In this document: one piece after another, positions 8,679 to 17,817 of the stretch | Layout: the number at the start of each line of letters is the position of its first letter | Numbering within the stretch: position 1 is the first letter of the stretch | Source of the DNA: Candidatus Polarisedimenticola svalbardensis | Lineage (GTDB): Bacteria; Acidobacteriota; Polarisedimenticolia; Polarisedimenticolales; Polarisedimenticolaceae | Assembly: GCA_014764515.1 (NCBI GenBank) | Contig: JACXWD010000007.1 | Span: 1 to 64,000 of the forward strand | Direction of reading: 5' to 3' | DNA: 64,000 nucleotides | Position numbers and translations under genes: made by a program | Notes under the pieces: generated by a model | Databases searched by the model: none | What the model was told of the DNA's origin: nothing | Seen by the model: the letters and a program-made list of their open reading frames with translations, nothing else

Positions 8679-9518
8679 ATGAGCAATGAGAGGTCGGACC
8701 GGTCGGTCCCGACTGAGGCGGTGGGCAAAGTCCTTGAGGCGGCCACCGCCGAACGGAAGGCTCTCCGGGTTCTGCTCCGGGAGCACCGGGACCTGCAGGT
8801 ACAGAACTTGGAGCTGGTTCAGCAACTGGTGGAGAAGCCGGATCCGGCTCAAGAAGGCGCCTCCAAAACGGACGCCATCCGGTTCGGCCTGATGGAAGCG
8901 GAGAACTCCGAGCTGACCACCAACTACCAGAAGCTGCTGCAGGAAAACAACAACCTGTTCAAACTGTACATCGCCTCTCACCGGCTGCACTCCACCCTGG
9001 CCCTGGGCGAGGTTCTGGACGTGATCTCGGAGATTATCCTGAACCTGGTGGGAGCCGACGCCTACTCGATCCAGTTCTTCGATGAGCCGTCGGGGCAACT
9101 GCTCCCGGTGGTGGTCCGCGGCATCGAGAGGGACGCCGTCAAGCCGGTCAAAATCGGCGAAGGGATTATCGGCAGCGCCGTTACATCACACCAGAGTTAC
9201 TCGCTGAACGCGGTTTCCCCAGGTGATCCTCCGGACGCCGACCACCCGCTGGCGGTCATCCCGCTGCGAACCAATCAGTCCCTGGTCGGTGCCGTAGCGT
9301 TGTACCGGCTGCTGTCTCACAAACCGGAACTCCGGGATGTGGATTTCCAGCTTTTCGACTATATGGCCACCCACGCCGCCATGGCCCTGAACTCCGCCCA
9401 GTTGTACACCGCCTCGGAACGCAAGGTCTCAAAGATGAAGGAGTTCCTGAACCTGATGCAGCCTCCCGCAGCGAAGCCCGGAACCGGCGAGAACCCGACC
9501 GGCGGGAGCGCGCGCTGA
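8679..9518 (+). CDS. GAF-domain protein opening the chemosensory cluster
   Basis: 279 aa, ATG start after a GAGGAG-type ribosome site. Residues about 15-95 are predicted coiled coil (many Leu/Glu heptads, such as LLREHRDLQVQNLELVQQL). Residues about 100-255 form a GAF domain (ALGEVLDVISEIILNLVGAD, then PLAVIPLRTNQSLVGAVALY and AALN). There is no kinase, cyclase or output domain, so it is probably a cytoplasmic ligand- or redox-sensing adaptor feeding the CheA pathway. It is first in the operon: its stop is one base before the ATG of the DUF4388 gene. Confidence 0.82.
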   Translation: MSNERSDRSVPTEAVGKVLEAATAERKALRVLLREHRDLQVQNLELVQQLVEKPDPAQEGASKTDAIRFGLMEAENSELTTNYQKLLQENNNLFKLYIASHRLHSTLALGEVLDVISEIILNLVGADAYSIQFFDEPSGQLLPVVVRGIERDAVKPVKIGEGIIGSAVTSHQSYSLNAVSPGDPPDADHPLAVIPLRTNQSLVGAVALYRLLSHKPELRDVDFQLFDYMATHAAMALNSAQLYTASERKVSKMKEFLNLMQPPAAKPGTGENPTGGSAR

Positions 9519-9519
9519 T

Positions 9520-10002
9520 ATGGCATGTGAACTCTCAGGACGGATTCAGGATATCCCGGTGCGGAAACTCCTGAAGTGGATCTGGCACTCCACCCGTACC
9601 GGCCTGCTTCTGCTTAAAGAGGGCCTCCTGGACGGGGCGGTTGAATTTCTGGACGGTGAAATCGTCTCTGCAAGGAGCGGCGCCGGATTCCCCGATATCG
9701 GAACGATCCTTCTTGAGAACAAGGTCATCAACATCGAACAACTGCTGCAGGCCGCAGACCGGCAGCGCCGGGCCGAACGCCCCGCCCCGTTGGGGAGAAC
9801 CCTAATGGAGATGGGGTGTGCCGAGGAGACCGACATCCAGAAAGCGATGCGGCTGCAGGTGGATCAGGTCATCGAGTCCCTTCTCGCCCTCAACAAGGGC
9901 TGTTTCGAGTTTCACGCCGCCCGGACCAGCAGGGACGACATCACACAGAACGTGTCGGAAGTTATCAGGGAAGCCGATGTGCGGAGGATGTTCACCTCAT
10001 GA
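9520..10002 (+). CDS. DUF4388 (PATAN-like) protein
   Basis: 160 aa. The N-terminus (LSGRIQDIPVRKLLKWIWHS, then TGLLLLKEG and VEFLDGEIVSARSG) is a typical DUF4388/PATAN domain, a small module common beside response regulators and chemosensory proteins in delta-proteobacteria-like genomes and proposed to mediate protein contacts. The second half (residues 65-155) is helical and resembles the C-terminal extension of this family. ATG start one base after the GAF stop; its TGA overlaps the ATG of cheY (ATGA). The position implies an adaptor role with CheY/CheA. Confidence 0.82.
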   Translation: MACELSGRIQDIPVRKLLKWIWHSTRTGLLLLKEGLLDGAVEFLDGEIVSARSGAGFPDIGTILLENKVINIEQLLQAADRQRRAERPAPLGRTLMEMGCAEETDIQKAMRLQVDQVIESLLALNKGCFEFHAARTSRDDITQNVSEVIREADVRRMFTS

Positions 10003-10415
10003 GCAATACGGAGAGAAATATGTCGCAGAAAATTCTGGTGGTAGACGACTCCTCGTTCATGCACAGCATGTACGACATGGTCCTGCGCAGTTGCAGCAAC
10101 TGCGAAATCGTTCATGCCATGAACGGGCAGGAAGCACTGGACGCACTGGGCCAGTGCAGCGAGTTCAACCTGATCATCCTGGACATCAACATGCCCGAGA
10201 TGAGCGGGCTTGAGTTCATGGAGAAGTACAAGTCCAGCGGCCTGCCGGCCTCGGTGCCGATCATCATCGCCAGCACCGAGGGCACGGAGAACGACACCCA
10301 GCGCGGGCTGGACGCCGGCGCCATGGCGTACCTCAAGAAACCGTTCCAGCCCAGCGACCTGCAGGAACTGGTAAACGGTGTATTGGGAAGCGGCAGGGAC
10401 CAGAAAGCCGTCTGA
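9999..10415 (+). CDS. cheY: CheY-like single-domain response regulator
   Basis: 138 aa from the ATG at 9999, coupled to the previous gene by ATGA; the ATG at 10020 (MSQKILVVDD) is an alternative giving 131 aa. Receiver fold only: acidic pair D16/D17, phospho-acceptor D62 (LIILDINMPEMSG), T93 (ASTEG) and K114 (YLKKPF). It is expected to take phosphate from the adjacent CheA and act as the diffusible output. Two bases separate it from cheA. Confidence 0.93.
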   Translation: MSNTERNMSQKILVVDDSSFMHSMYDMVLRSCSNCEIVHAMNGQEALDALGQCSEFNLIILDINMPEMSGLEFMEKYKSSGLPASVPIIIASTEGTENDTQRGLDAGAMAYLKKPFQPSDLQELVNGVLGSGRDQKAV

Positions 10416-10417
10416 CC

Positions 10418-12073
10418 ATGAACGACGACTTCGTCAAGGCGCTGATCCACGACTTCGTGGAAGAGGCCAGACCGATGACCGAAAGGCTCGGGGATGCGTT
10501 CCTGCGCATGGAGCGTTGCTGGTCGGAAGGCGCCGGAACCGGAGACATCCTTCCCCAGGTCAAGTCGGACCTGCACACTCTCAAGGGCAACTCGGGGCTG
10601 ATGGGGCTGACCGCGATTCAGTCCCTGACCCATGCCATGGAAGATCTGTGCGGCATCCTCACGGTGGATGAGACAGCGGCCGGTCCCGAAGTCGCCGACA
10701 TCCTCCTTGAAGGTGGCGACCTCCTGGGTGAGATGGTCGACCTGTCGGAGCAGGGAGAGCTGAAGGATGACCATGCCTCGGCCATCCTCAAACGCCTCGA
10801 AAGCGCAATTTCCGGACTGAAAAACGGGACCACGGTTCCCCGCCCGGCCAGGAAGGTTACCGAGACCGGGGAACGGCTCAGCGTCAAGTCCGACGATCTG
10901 GTCCGGATCGATTTCCGCAAGCTGGACAGTCTGCTGGAGATGGTTGGCGAGGCCATGGTCTCCCGATCGATGCTGGCGAATGCCCACAACCGGCTGCCGG
11001 GCGTCGGGGAGAGCGGCAGCGATCCGGATCGGGCGATGCAGCTTCTGGAACGATCGCTCCAAGGGTTGCAGGAAGGGCTGGTGCAAACCCGTTTGCTTCC
11101 GGTTTCCACCGTATTCCGACGCTTCGTGCGCCATGTCCGCGACCAGGCCCGCAAGGAGGGCAAAGCGGTCCGACTCGAAACGACCGGCGCCGACACCACC
11201 CTGGACAAAACGATCATCGACCGTCTGGCGGAACCGATCCTGCATCTGGTCCGCAACGCCGTGGCCCATGGTGTGGAGACCGGAGCCGAACGTCTCAAGG
11301 CGGGAAAATCGGAAGAGGGCACCGTGACCCTGTCGGCGGAGCAACTGTCGGACCGGGTACTTATCGCCGTCTCCGATGACGGCCGGGGCCTGGATGTGAA
11401 GAGAATCACCAGCCGTGCCGAGGCTCTGGGTTACGACACCGAAAACATGGAACGCCAGGAACTGCTGCGGCTCATCTTCGAGCCCGGCTTTTCCACCGTG
11501 GAAGGGGTGTCCACCCTGGCCGGCCGGGGTGTCGGCCTGGACGTGGTGGCCGCTTCCATCGAGGCACTGGGAGGGGCGGTCAACGTGGACAGCCAGCCGG
11601 GGCATGGCGTCACCTTCCGCCTGGACCTCCCGTTGACCCTGGCAGTGGTCAAGGCGCTGTTCGTGGACGTGGCCGACGAGCTGTACGCCATCCCCCTGAG
11701 CTACGTTCTCGAAAGCTTCCGGCTGGACCCGGCAACTACCCACACGGTGGATCACCGCACGGTTGTTTCCTGGCGAAACGAATGGATCCCCCTGGTGGAC
11801 GGCAGCAACCTGCTGGGCGCGGCAACGGACCGCAACGCGCCGTACTGCGTGGTGATCGCTTCCGGCGCAAGAAAATGCGGATTCCTCGTGCAGTCGATTC
11901 GCAGCCGCCGTGACGTCGTGGTCAAGGGACTGGACAACATCCTGGGGCAGCAGAAATTCATCTCCGGCGTCACGACACTGGGTGACGGCCGGGTGGTTTT
12001 CATCCTGGACGTGGCGGCCCTGACCAGCGCCAGGTTCGACGGCGCACATGCCGCAGAGGGAGCCGATGCTTAA
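10418..12073 (+). CDS. cheA: Chemotaxis-type histidine kinase CheA
   Basis: 551 aa. HPt domain at residues 1-110 with the phosphorylatable His53 (LHTLKGNSG), a short linker, the dimerisation helices starting near residue 165 (VRIDFRKLDSLLEMVGEAMV), the HATPase domain (LVRNAVAHGVE; DDGRGLD; GRGVGLDVV) and a C-terminal CheW-like domain (about 405-545). There is no recognisable P2 (CheY/CheB-binding) domain, which explains the short length compared with enteric CheA (about 650 aa). The kinase is predicted to be fully active. It overlaps cheW by 8 bases. Confidence 0.95.
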   Translation: MNDDFVKALIHDFVEEARPMTERLGDAFLRMERCWSEGAGTGDILPQVKSDLHTLKGNSGLMGLTAIQSLTHAMEDLCGILTVDETAAGPEVADILLEGGDLLGEMVDLSEQGELKDDHASAILKRLESAISGLKNGTTVPRPARKVTETGERLSVKSDDLVRIDFRKLDSLLEMVGEAMVSRSMLANAHNRLPGVGESGSDPDRAMQLLERSLQGLQEGLVQTRLLPVSTVFRRFVRHVRDQARKEGKAVRLETTGADTTLDKTIIDRLAEPILHLVRNAVAHGVETGAERLKAGKSEEGTVTLSAEQLSDRVLIAVSDDGRGLDVKRITSRAEALGYDTENMERQELLRLIFEPGFSTVEGVSTLAGRGVGLDVVAASIEALGGAVNVDSQPGHGVTFRLDLPLTLAVVKALFVDVADELYAIPLSYVLESFRLDPATTHTVDHRTVVSWRNEWIPLVDGSNLLGAATDRNAPYCVVIASGARKCGFLVQSIRSRRDVVVKGLDNILGQQKFISGVTTLGDGRVVFILDVAALTSARFDGAHAAEGADA

Positions 12074-12539
12074 AACGAATACGAGAACGACGGAGGGTAC
12101 GGCGGTCCAGAACGGCGATCAGCACCTGGTGGTGATGACCATCGATAACGAAGAATACGGGGTTCCCATCCATAGCGTCCGCGAGATCCTTCGGATGATG
12201 CCGGTGGGCCGGGTGCCTGGTGCGCCGGAGCATGTCCGCGGAGTCATCAACGTCAGGGGCCAGGTCATGGCGGTAGTGGAGGCCCGGACCCTCCTGGGAC
12301 TGCCGGCCCTGGACCCGACGCAGACGTCAAGAATCCTGGTGGTGGAGATCGGTGATCGTGTCACCGGCCTCCTCGTAGACTCGGTCTCCCAGGTTCTTCG
12401 CATACCTGAATCGAACATAACTTCCGGAGGCGAGGTCATGACGGCCGCCGCCGAGTACATCCGGGGGATGGCCCGCTGGGAAGATCGGATGATCATCCTG
12501 CTGGACCTGGACAAGGCGCTTGCACAGGAAGCGGCGTGA
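12066..12539 (+). CDS. cheW: Chemotaxis coupling protein CheW
   Basis: 157 aa from the ATG at 12066 (AGAGGGA just upstream), overlapping the end of cheA. A complete CheW fold: YGVPIHSVREILR (about residues 30-42), VPGAPEHVRGVINVRGQV (about 52-69), then GLLVDSVSQVL. It should bridge the MCP downstream and CheA in a signalling array. Confidence 0.94.
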   Translation: MLKTNTRTTEGTAVQNGDQHLVVMTIDNEEYGVPIHSVREILRMMPVGRVPGAPEHVRGVINVRGQVMAVVEARTLLGLPALDPTQTSRILVVEIGDRVTGLLVDSVSQVLRIPESNITSGGEVMTAAAEYIRGMARWEDRMIILLDLDKALAQEAA

Positions 12540-12561
12540 ACGGGGTGGAGGAGTCGAGAAA

Positions 12562-13005
12562 ATGAGCAGGAGCATGAAATATCTGGCCATGGCGATTCTG
12601 GCCGGCACGCTGTTTGCCGTGCCGGCGTTCGCCGGAGATTCGTTCGTCGTGGTGGTCCACAAGGATAATCCGGTGGACAGCCTGGACCGCAAGGAGATCT
12701 CCGATCTTTTCCTCAGGGTCAGCTCCCACTTCACAACCGGTGGGGAAGCGGTGCCGATCGACCTGGGCGAGAGCTCCTCGACCAGAATCGCTTTCAGCAA
12801 GGCGGTGCACAATCGCAGCATCAAGGCGGTGAAGTGGTACTGGCAGAAACGGCGCTTCGCCGTCGGCGGCAACGCACCGGGAATGGCTACCAGCGAGGCC
12901 AACCTGTTGCGATTCGTAGCGACCAACGAACGTGGAATCGGTTATGTCTCAACGAATACGGACATTGAAGCGTTCCCGGTCAAGATCATCACGATTACCG
13001 ACTGA
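12562..13005 (+). CDS. PstS-like periplasmic substrate-binding-type protein
   Basis: 147 aa from the ATG at 12562 (GGAGGAG upstream). Signal peptide MSRSMKYLAMAILAGTLF then PAFA-GD, cleavage about residue 27. The mature part (VVVVHKDNPVDSLDRKEISD, then SKAVHNRSIKAVKWYWQKRR and RFVATNERGIGYVS) resembles one half of phosphate-ABC-transporter PstS-like domains, far shorter than a transporter binding protein (about 320 aa). Similar short proteins occur beside MCPs. With the MCP directly downstream, I infer a periplasmic ligand-binding or co-receptor role; direct phosphate binding is not shown. Confidence 0.75.
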   Translation: MSRSMKYLAMAILAGTLFAVPAFAGDSFVVVVHKDNPVDSLDRKEISDLFLRVSSHFTTGGEAVPIDLGESSSTRIAFSKAVHNRSIKAVKWYWQKRRFAVGGNAPGMATSEANLLRFVATNERGIGYVSTNTDIEAFPVKIITITD

Positions 13006-13032
13006 CAGATCCAGGAAGCCTGGAGGGGCACC

Positions 13033-15000
13033 ATGAAGCTGTTGAACAATATGTCACTTTCGTTCCGGGCCAAGATCTTCCTGCTGCCCCTGATGGCGGC
13101 GGTTGCGTTTCTCATGATCGGCCTGGTATTCCACTCCCTGACCCAGCGCAGCGAGTCCCGCCTGACGGAGCTCGACCGGGGCTACATCCCGGCAGTGGAT
13201 CTGTACCGAGCCCTGGACACCAACGTCAAGGATGTCTACGAGGCACTGGAAGATGCGGCTATGAGCGAGGACGAGATGCTCCTGGAGCCTGTGGCCGGCC
13301 TGAGCGAGGATTTCCATGGAGCCCTCGGAACCGCAGCCGGGAATACGATCCTGGACCAGGATCGCCTGGCAGGTATCGCCGTGGATTATGCCAGCTACAT
13401 CGCCGCCGGCGAGAAAGCGGTGCGAAGCCTCCTGGGCAACACCGATGCGTCGGACGCCAACATGCACCTCGAGCGGATGCGGACGGCACACGCATCGGTT
13501 TCCGCGGCAATCTACGGACAGCTCAAATACTACGAATCCGAGAAGGAAACGGCCTTCGGAGCCGCCATCGACGATTTCAAATCCTCCCAATGGGTCAGCA
13601 TCCTGATCACCGGGCTGGCCATTGTGCTCCTGGGTGTCATGACGGCCTGGACATCACGAGGGATGATCCTGTCGTTCTCCCGATTCTCCAAGGCGTTCAC
13701 CCGAATGGCCGACGGCGATTTCTCAATCCGCGTCCGAACCGATCAGGCCGACGAATTCGGCCGGCTCGGACAGCAGATGAACAACATGATGGATTACCTG
13801 GAAGAGATGACCCGGACGGCGGCAGCCATAGCAAACGGGGATCTGTCGGTGCATGTCCAGCCCCGGTCGGACTCCGACAGCTTCGGCAAGGCGTTCCGGG
13901 TCATGGCGGAAACCCTGCGGACCGTCCTGGAGCGGATCCTGAATTCCTCCCGGGAACTGGCCGCCTCGGCCTCGAAAATTTCTTCTTCCAGCGAGCAGAT
14001 CATGCAGGGCGCCCGCACCCAGACAAGCTCCACCGACGAAACTTCAACCACCATGGTGGAAATGGCGACCCAGATCCAGCAGCTGGCGCGGTTCTCCGAG
14101 GACCTGTCGGCCAACGTGGACGAAACGTCCGCATCCATCGAGGAAATGAACGTCACGCTGGCACACACGGCAACCAACGCAGCTGAACTTGCAGGCTCGG
14201 TGCAGGAAACACGCAACACCATGGGTTCCATGGTGGAGAGCATGGTCGGCATCGCCGGCAGCATCCAGTCGGTGGACAAGGTCTCCAAGAAAGCGGTGGA
14301 TGATGCCCGCAGCGGGTCCACCGAACTCCAATCTTCCATCAACTCCATCGCCGATCGTGCCCTGGCCATTGAACGAATCGTAACGGTGATCGAGAGCATC
14401 GCCGATCAGACCAACCTCCTTTCGCTGAATGCAGCCATTGAGGCCGCCCGGGCCGGCGAGGCCGGCAAGGGTTTCTCCGTTGTGGCCGACGAGGTCAAAC
14501 GACTGGCGGAACGCTCGGCGGTGGCGACCCAGGAGATTTCCGGAATCATGAAGAGCGTTCAGCAGGAGACCGCGGCGGCGATCCGTTTGAACCAGAGTGT
14601 CCTGCAGGCGATCGTCGATTCCATCGAAGGAACATCCGGACTGATCGGGGAAGCCAGCAAAACGGCCGAAGGACAGGCGGACCATGCCAAGGGTGTCCTC
14701 ATCGCGACCCGTCGCGTGGCCGAACTGGCCACCCAGATCGAAACTTCGGCCCGGGAGAACGCTTCCGGCGCCAGCGAGATCACCAAGGCGGCCCAGACCA
14801 TGAACAACTTCGTGAGAGAAATTGCGGCAAGCACGTCGGAGCAGACCCGGGGCGGCGAGATGATCGTCCAGGCCATCGACTCCATTGCCCAGATCTCAAG
14901 GGAAAACACGCGAGCCGTGGAGCAGCTCACCGGCACGGCAAAAATACTGGCCGATGAATCGGTCGATCTGCAGCAGCAGGTCGAAACCTTCAAGATCTGA
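13033..15000 (+). CDS. Methyl-accepting chemotaxis protein
   Basis: 655 aa. TM1 at about 14-36, a helical periplasmic domain of about 150 aa resembling four-helix-bundle sensors ([20 protein letters not shown]), TM2 at about 190-210, a HAMP domain (about 215-265), a second HAMP-like unit ([20 protein letters not shown], about 270-300), then the methyl-accepting coiled coil with the tip around [20 protein letters not shown] (about 455-475). Unlike enteric Tsr it has no C-terminal CheR-tethering pentapeptide; it ends ...QVETFKI. The only receptor in the cluster, so presumably the main input for this CheA. Confidence 0.93.
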   Translation: MKLLNNMSLSFRAKIFLLPLMAAVAFLMIGLVFHSLTQRSESRLTELDRGYIPAVDLYRALDTNVKDVYEALEDAAMSEDEMLLEPVAGLSEDFHGALGTAAGNTILDQDRLAGIAVDYASYIAAGEKAVRSLLGNTDASDANMHLERMRTAHASVSAAIYGQLKYYESEKETAFGAAIDDFKSSQWVSILITGLAIVLLGVMTAWTSRGMILSFSRFSKAFTRMADGDFSIRVRTDQADEFGRLGQQMNNMMDYLEEMTRTAAAIANGDLSVHVQPRSDSDSFGKAFRVMAETLRTVLERILNSSRELAASASKISSSSEQIMQGARTQTSSTDETSTTMVEMATQIQQLARFSEDLSANVDETSASIEEMNVTLAHTATNAAELAGSVQETRNTMGSMVESMVGIAGSIQSVDKVSKKAVDDARSGSTELQSSINSIADRALAIERIVTVIESIADQTNLLSLNAAIEAARAGEAGKGFSVVADEVKRLAERSAVATQEISGIMKSVQQETAAAIRLNQSVLQAIVDSIEGTSGLIGEASKTAEGQADHAKGVLIATRRVAELATQIETSARENASGASEITKAAQTMNNFVREIAASTSEQTRGGEMIVQAIDSIAQISRENTRAVEQLTGTAKILADESVDLQQQVETFKI

Positions 15001-15008
15001 CCGCCGAC

Positions 15009-16955
15009 ATGAACCAGATCCAATCGGTTGCCAACAGCATCCGAAACCGACTGTGCCTCCTGGAAGACCAGGTCCGTACCGGGGACACGCGGGAGGCTAT
15101 CCTCAAAGGCCTTGAGGACGATATCCGCTGCGTAAGGGAAAGGGCGGTGGCCCTGGCGGTCCGCCATCTGGAACCGGAGACCCTGGGAGAGCTGCTGGCC
15201 GACGAGGCCAACGCCACGTTGCGAAGCTCGGCTCTATCCGCCCTGGAGCGCCAGGGACCGTACGCCCTCAACTTCCTGGAGAAGGTGACCCGGGGCAGCG
15301 ACGCCGACCTTGCCATGTTCGCCGTCCAGGCCCTGGCCCGCATCGGAGCCCCCAGAACGATTCCCCTGTTGCTGGCCCTCCTGGATCATTCGGAGGAAAA
15401 CGTCGGCCTTGCGGCAATCGAGGCCCTGGGAGAGATGCAAGCCGATGATGCGGTTCCCCGGCTCCTTGAACATCTCGACGGAAGCGTCTGGAAGCAGTTC
15501 GCCATCATTCGAGCTCTGGGCCTCATCGGAGACACCCGGGCGCTGGACGCCCTGCTGACCCTTCGCTCCCATCCGATGCTGATGGAACCGGTGGTGGAAG
15601 CCCTCGGAAACATCGGTTCGGATCGAGCGCTGCCACCCCTGGCGGAACTCCTGGTTGACCGGAACGCGTCAATGATCCGAGGCAAGATCCTGGTATCGAT
15701 CCACCAGATTCTGAAAAGGAACCTGGCGGTACGGCTGTCCCTGCCTGCCGGGGCCGACACGGCGCCGCTCTACGACTGGCTGAAAGAAACCACAGGGTCC
15801 GGAGATAGCGAACTGGCCGAAGCTGCCATATCCGCCATCCTTTCTTTACGGTTGACCGATCTGTATCCGGACATCCTGAAGGTGGCGCACAGCCACGGGG
15901 ACCAGCCGTGGATCGCCGACTGCCTCCGGCGCCACAAAACGGAGATCTCGGCGGCGCTGCCGGAGATCCTTCGAACATCCGACGTCCAGGTCCGTTGCAC
16001 CGTTCTCGAAAGCGGGGCATTTCGCGGAGAGACACTCCCGGCGGTCACGGACCTTCTCACACACCCGGACAGTCGCATCGCCAAGGCGGCGTGTGTGGCC
16101 CTGGGCAAAGCCCATGCCACAACGACCGTTCCTCGGCTCATGGACCTCCTCAGGAGCGGCTCTTCAGAGATGAAGGCGGCGGCGGCGGAAGCACTCTCCA
16201 GAATGCCACCGTCCTCTCTCGGGGATCTCAGGACCGACCTGGATTCGTCCTGCGAAACCGCCCACATCACCGCCGCCCTCGATGTGGTCGGCCGCGCCCG
16301 GTGCGAGTCCCTGGCCCGCCCGGTGCAACGCCTTCTCCGCGACCGGCGGGCCCCTGTCCGGGAAGCCGCCATGCGGGCCATCGGGTTGATGGACTCCGCC
16401 CTAGCAGAGGAACTTCTGGGTCTTTATGACGACCCGGATCCCAACGTCGCCATGGCCGCCATCGAGGCTTCAGTGGACCTGCAGGATGGGACGGCGGTCC
16501 CGCCTCTTATCGCCATCACCCGCAAGCCGGGGCCGGTTCGCTTCCGGGCCATCCGGGCACTGGGCCGACTGGGCGACAAGGCTGCCGCACAGCCGCTGCG
16601 TGAATGCTACAACTCGGCGGCCACTCATGAGAAGCTCGAGATCGTCGAGGCGCTGGTTCGAATTCATCCGAGTTGGATCATCCCGTACCTGAAGCAGGTG
16701 TATTACAAGGCCGAACTGGATCTGCGGCGGGTTGCGGCCCGGGGGATGGTACGAACTCCCGATGCACTTTCGCTGGAAGACCTGGCAGGTATGGCGTCGG
16801 ACCAGGACTGGAGCATTCGGGGAATCGCCGCAGGCGAATTAGCCGGCCCGTACGGCGACCGGGGACAGGAACTGCTCATGAAGCTGGTCCGGGATGACGA
16901 ACCGATCGTTGCCGGTATCGCCCGCCGATCCATGGGGAGTTGCAATGAGAATTGA
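15009..16955 (+). CDS. HEAT-repeat protein in chemosensory cluster
   Basis: 648 aa made almost wholly of HEAT/PBS-lyase-like repeats of about 31 aa (units such as LFAVQALARIGAPRTIPLLL, GLAAIEALGEMQADDAVPRL and VEALGNIGSDRALPPLAELL). No signal peptide or membrane segment. Such alpha-solenoids are protein-interaction scaffolds and occur in some alternative chemosensory clusters. It lies between the MCP (8-nt gap) and cheR (11-nt overlap), so it is translated as part of the operon. The partner is unknown. Confidence 0.85.
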   Translation: MNQIQSVANSIRNRLCLLEDQVRTGDTREAILKGLEDDIRCVRERAVALAVRHLEPETLGELLADEANATLRSSALSALERQGPYALNFLEKVTRGSDADLAMFAVQALARIGAPRTIPLLLALLDHSEENVGLAAIEALGEMQADDAVPRLLEHLDGSVWKQFAIIRALGLIGDTRALDALLTLRSHPMLMEPVVEALGNIGSDRALPPLAELLVDRNASMIRGKILVSIHQILKRNLAVRLSLPAGADTAPLYDWLKETTGSGDSELAEAAISAILSLRLTDLYPDILKVAHSHGDQPWIADCLRRHKTEISAALPEILRTSDVQVRCTVLESGAFRGETLPAVTDLLTHPDSRIAKAACVALGKAHATTTVPRLMDLLRSGSSEMKAAAAEALSRMPPSSLGDLRTDLDSSCETAHITAALDVVGRARCESLARPVQRLLRDRRAPVREAAMRAIGLMDSALAEELLGLYDDPDPNVAMAAIEASVDLQDGTAVPPLIAITRKPGPVRFRAIRALGRLGDKAAAQPLRECYNSAATHEKLEIVEALVRIHPSWIIPYLKQVYYKAELDLRRVAARGMVRTPDALSLEDLAGMASDQDWSIRGIAAGELAGPYGDRGQELLMKLVRDDEPIVAGIARRSMGSCNEN

Positions 16956-17817
16956 AACCGCCGGCGAGCTGCTTTGCCCCGATGAGATCGAATTCAAGCT
17001 GGTGAGCGACCTGATCAAGTCACGGTTCGGGCTGGTGTTTGACCTCGGCCGCACCGGCATCCTGAAGAACCAGCTCGCCTCCAGGATCAACGAGCTGAGC
17101 CTGATAACGTACACCGATTACTACCACTACCTGTCCTACCACCCGGACCGGACCCCGGAACTGGAAGAACTGGCCCGTCAGATAACCAATGGCGAATCGT
17201 ACTTTTTCCGCGAGCACCACCACTTCGAAATACTCCGGGATCATATCCTGCCCCGGCACCATGCCCGGTCTCCGCAAGATCCCCTGCGGGTCCTGTCGGC
17301 AGGCTGCTCCGCCGGACAGGAGGCCTACTCCATCGCCATCACCCTGCAGGAGGCTGCCACCGGCACCGGGGCCGGCGGCTGGAAGGTCGATGCGTGTGAC
17401 ATCCACCCGGGCCGCCTGGACCAGGCTCGCTCGGCCCGCTACGGGGAAGCATCCCTGCGGACCTGCCGGAATGCCGACCGCAGGATTTATTTCGAAGAGG
17501 ACGGCAATCGCTACCGTGTGCGATCCGAGTACCGCAACAAGGTCCGATTCTTCCCGGCCAACCTGACCGATCCGGCGGTTGCGGACTGGGGCCGGTATAA
17601 TGTCATCTTCTGCCGGAACGTTCTGATCTATTTCAGCGACGACGCCTTCCACGAAGCTATTGACCAGTTCACCCGATGCCTGCTGCCCGGTGGGTACCTG
17701 TTCCTCGGACATTCCGAGTCCCTGATCAATCGCCGGGACGATTTTGAGCCGGTCTCCCTGGGAGGCCATATCGTCTACCGCAAGAAGGCGGCGGGACCAT
17801 CGTCCGCGTATTCATAG
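16945..17817 (+). CDS. cheR: Chemotaxis protein methyltransferase CheR
   Basis: 290 aa from the ATG at 16945 inside the end of the HEAT gene (GGGGAG upstream; the longer in-frame ORF start is unlikely). N-terminal CheR domain, the conserved NGESYFFREHHHFEIL stretch (about residues 80-95), SAM-binding LSAGCSAGQEAYSIA (about 115-129) and YNVIFCRNVLIYF (about 218-230). Methylates glutamates of the MCP using S-adenosylmethionine. Its 3' end overlaps the predicted start of cheB by about 19 bases. Confidence 0.94.
   Translation: MRIETAGELLCPDEIEFKLVSDLIKSRFGLVFDLGRTGILKNQLASRINELSLITYTDYYHYLSYHPDRTPELEELARQITNGESYFFREHHHFEILRDHILPRHHARSPQDPLRVLSAGCSAGQEAYSIAITLQEAATGTGAGGWKVDACDIHPGRLDQARSARYGEASLRTCRNADRRIYFEEDGNRYRVRSEYRNKVRFFPANLTDPAVADWGRYNVIFCRNVLIYFSDDAFHEAIDQFTRCLLPGGYLFLGHSESLINRRDDFEPVSLGGHIVYRKKAAGPSSAYS

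Noticed and set aside
10112-12049. A 645-codon antisense frame under cheA
   Set aside because: Shadow of cheA, no family sequence.
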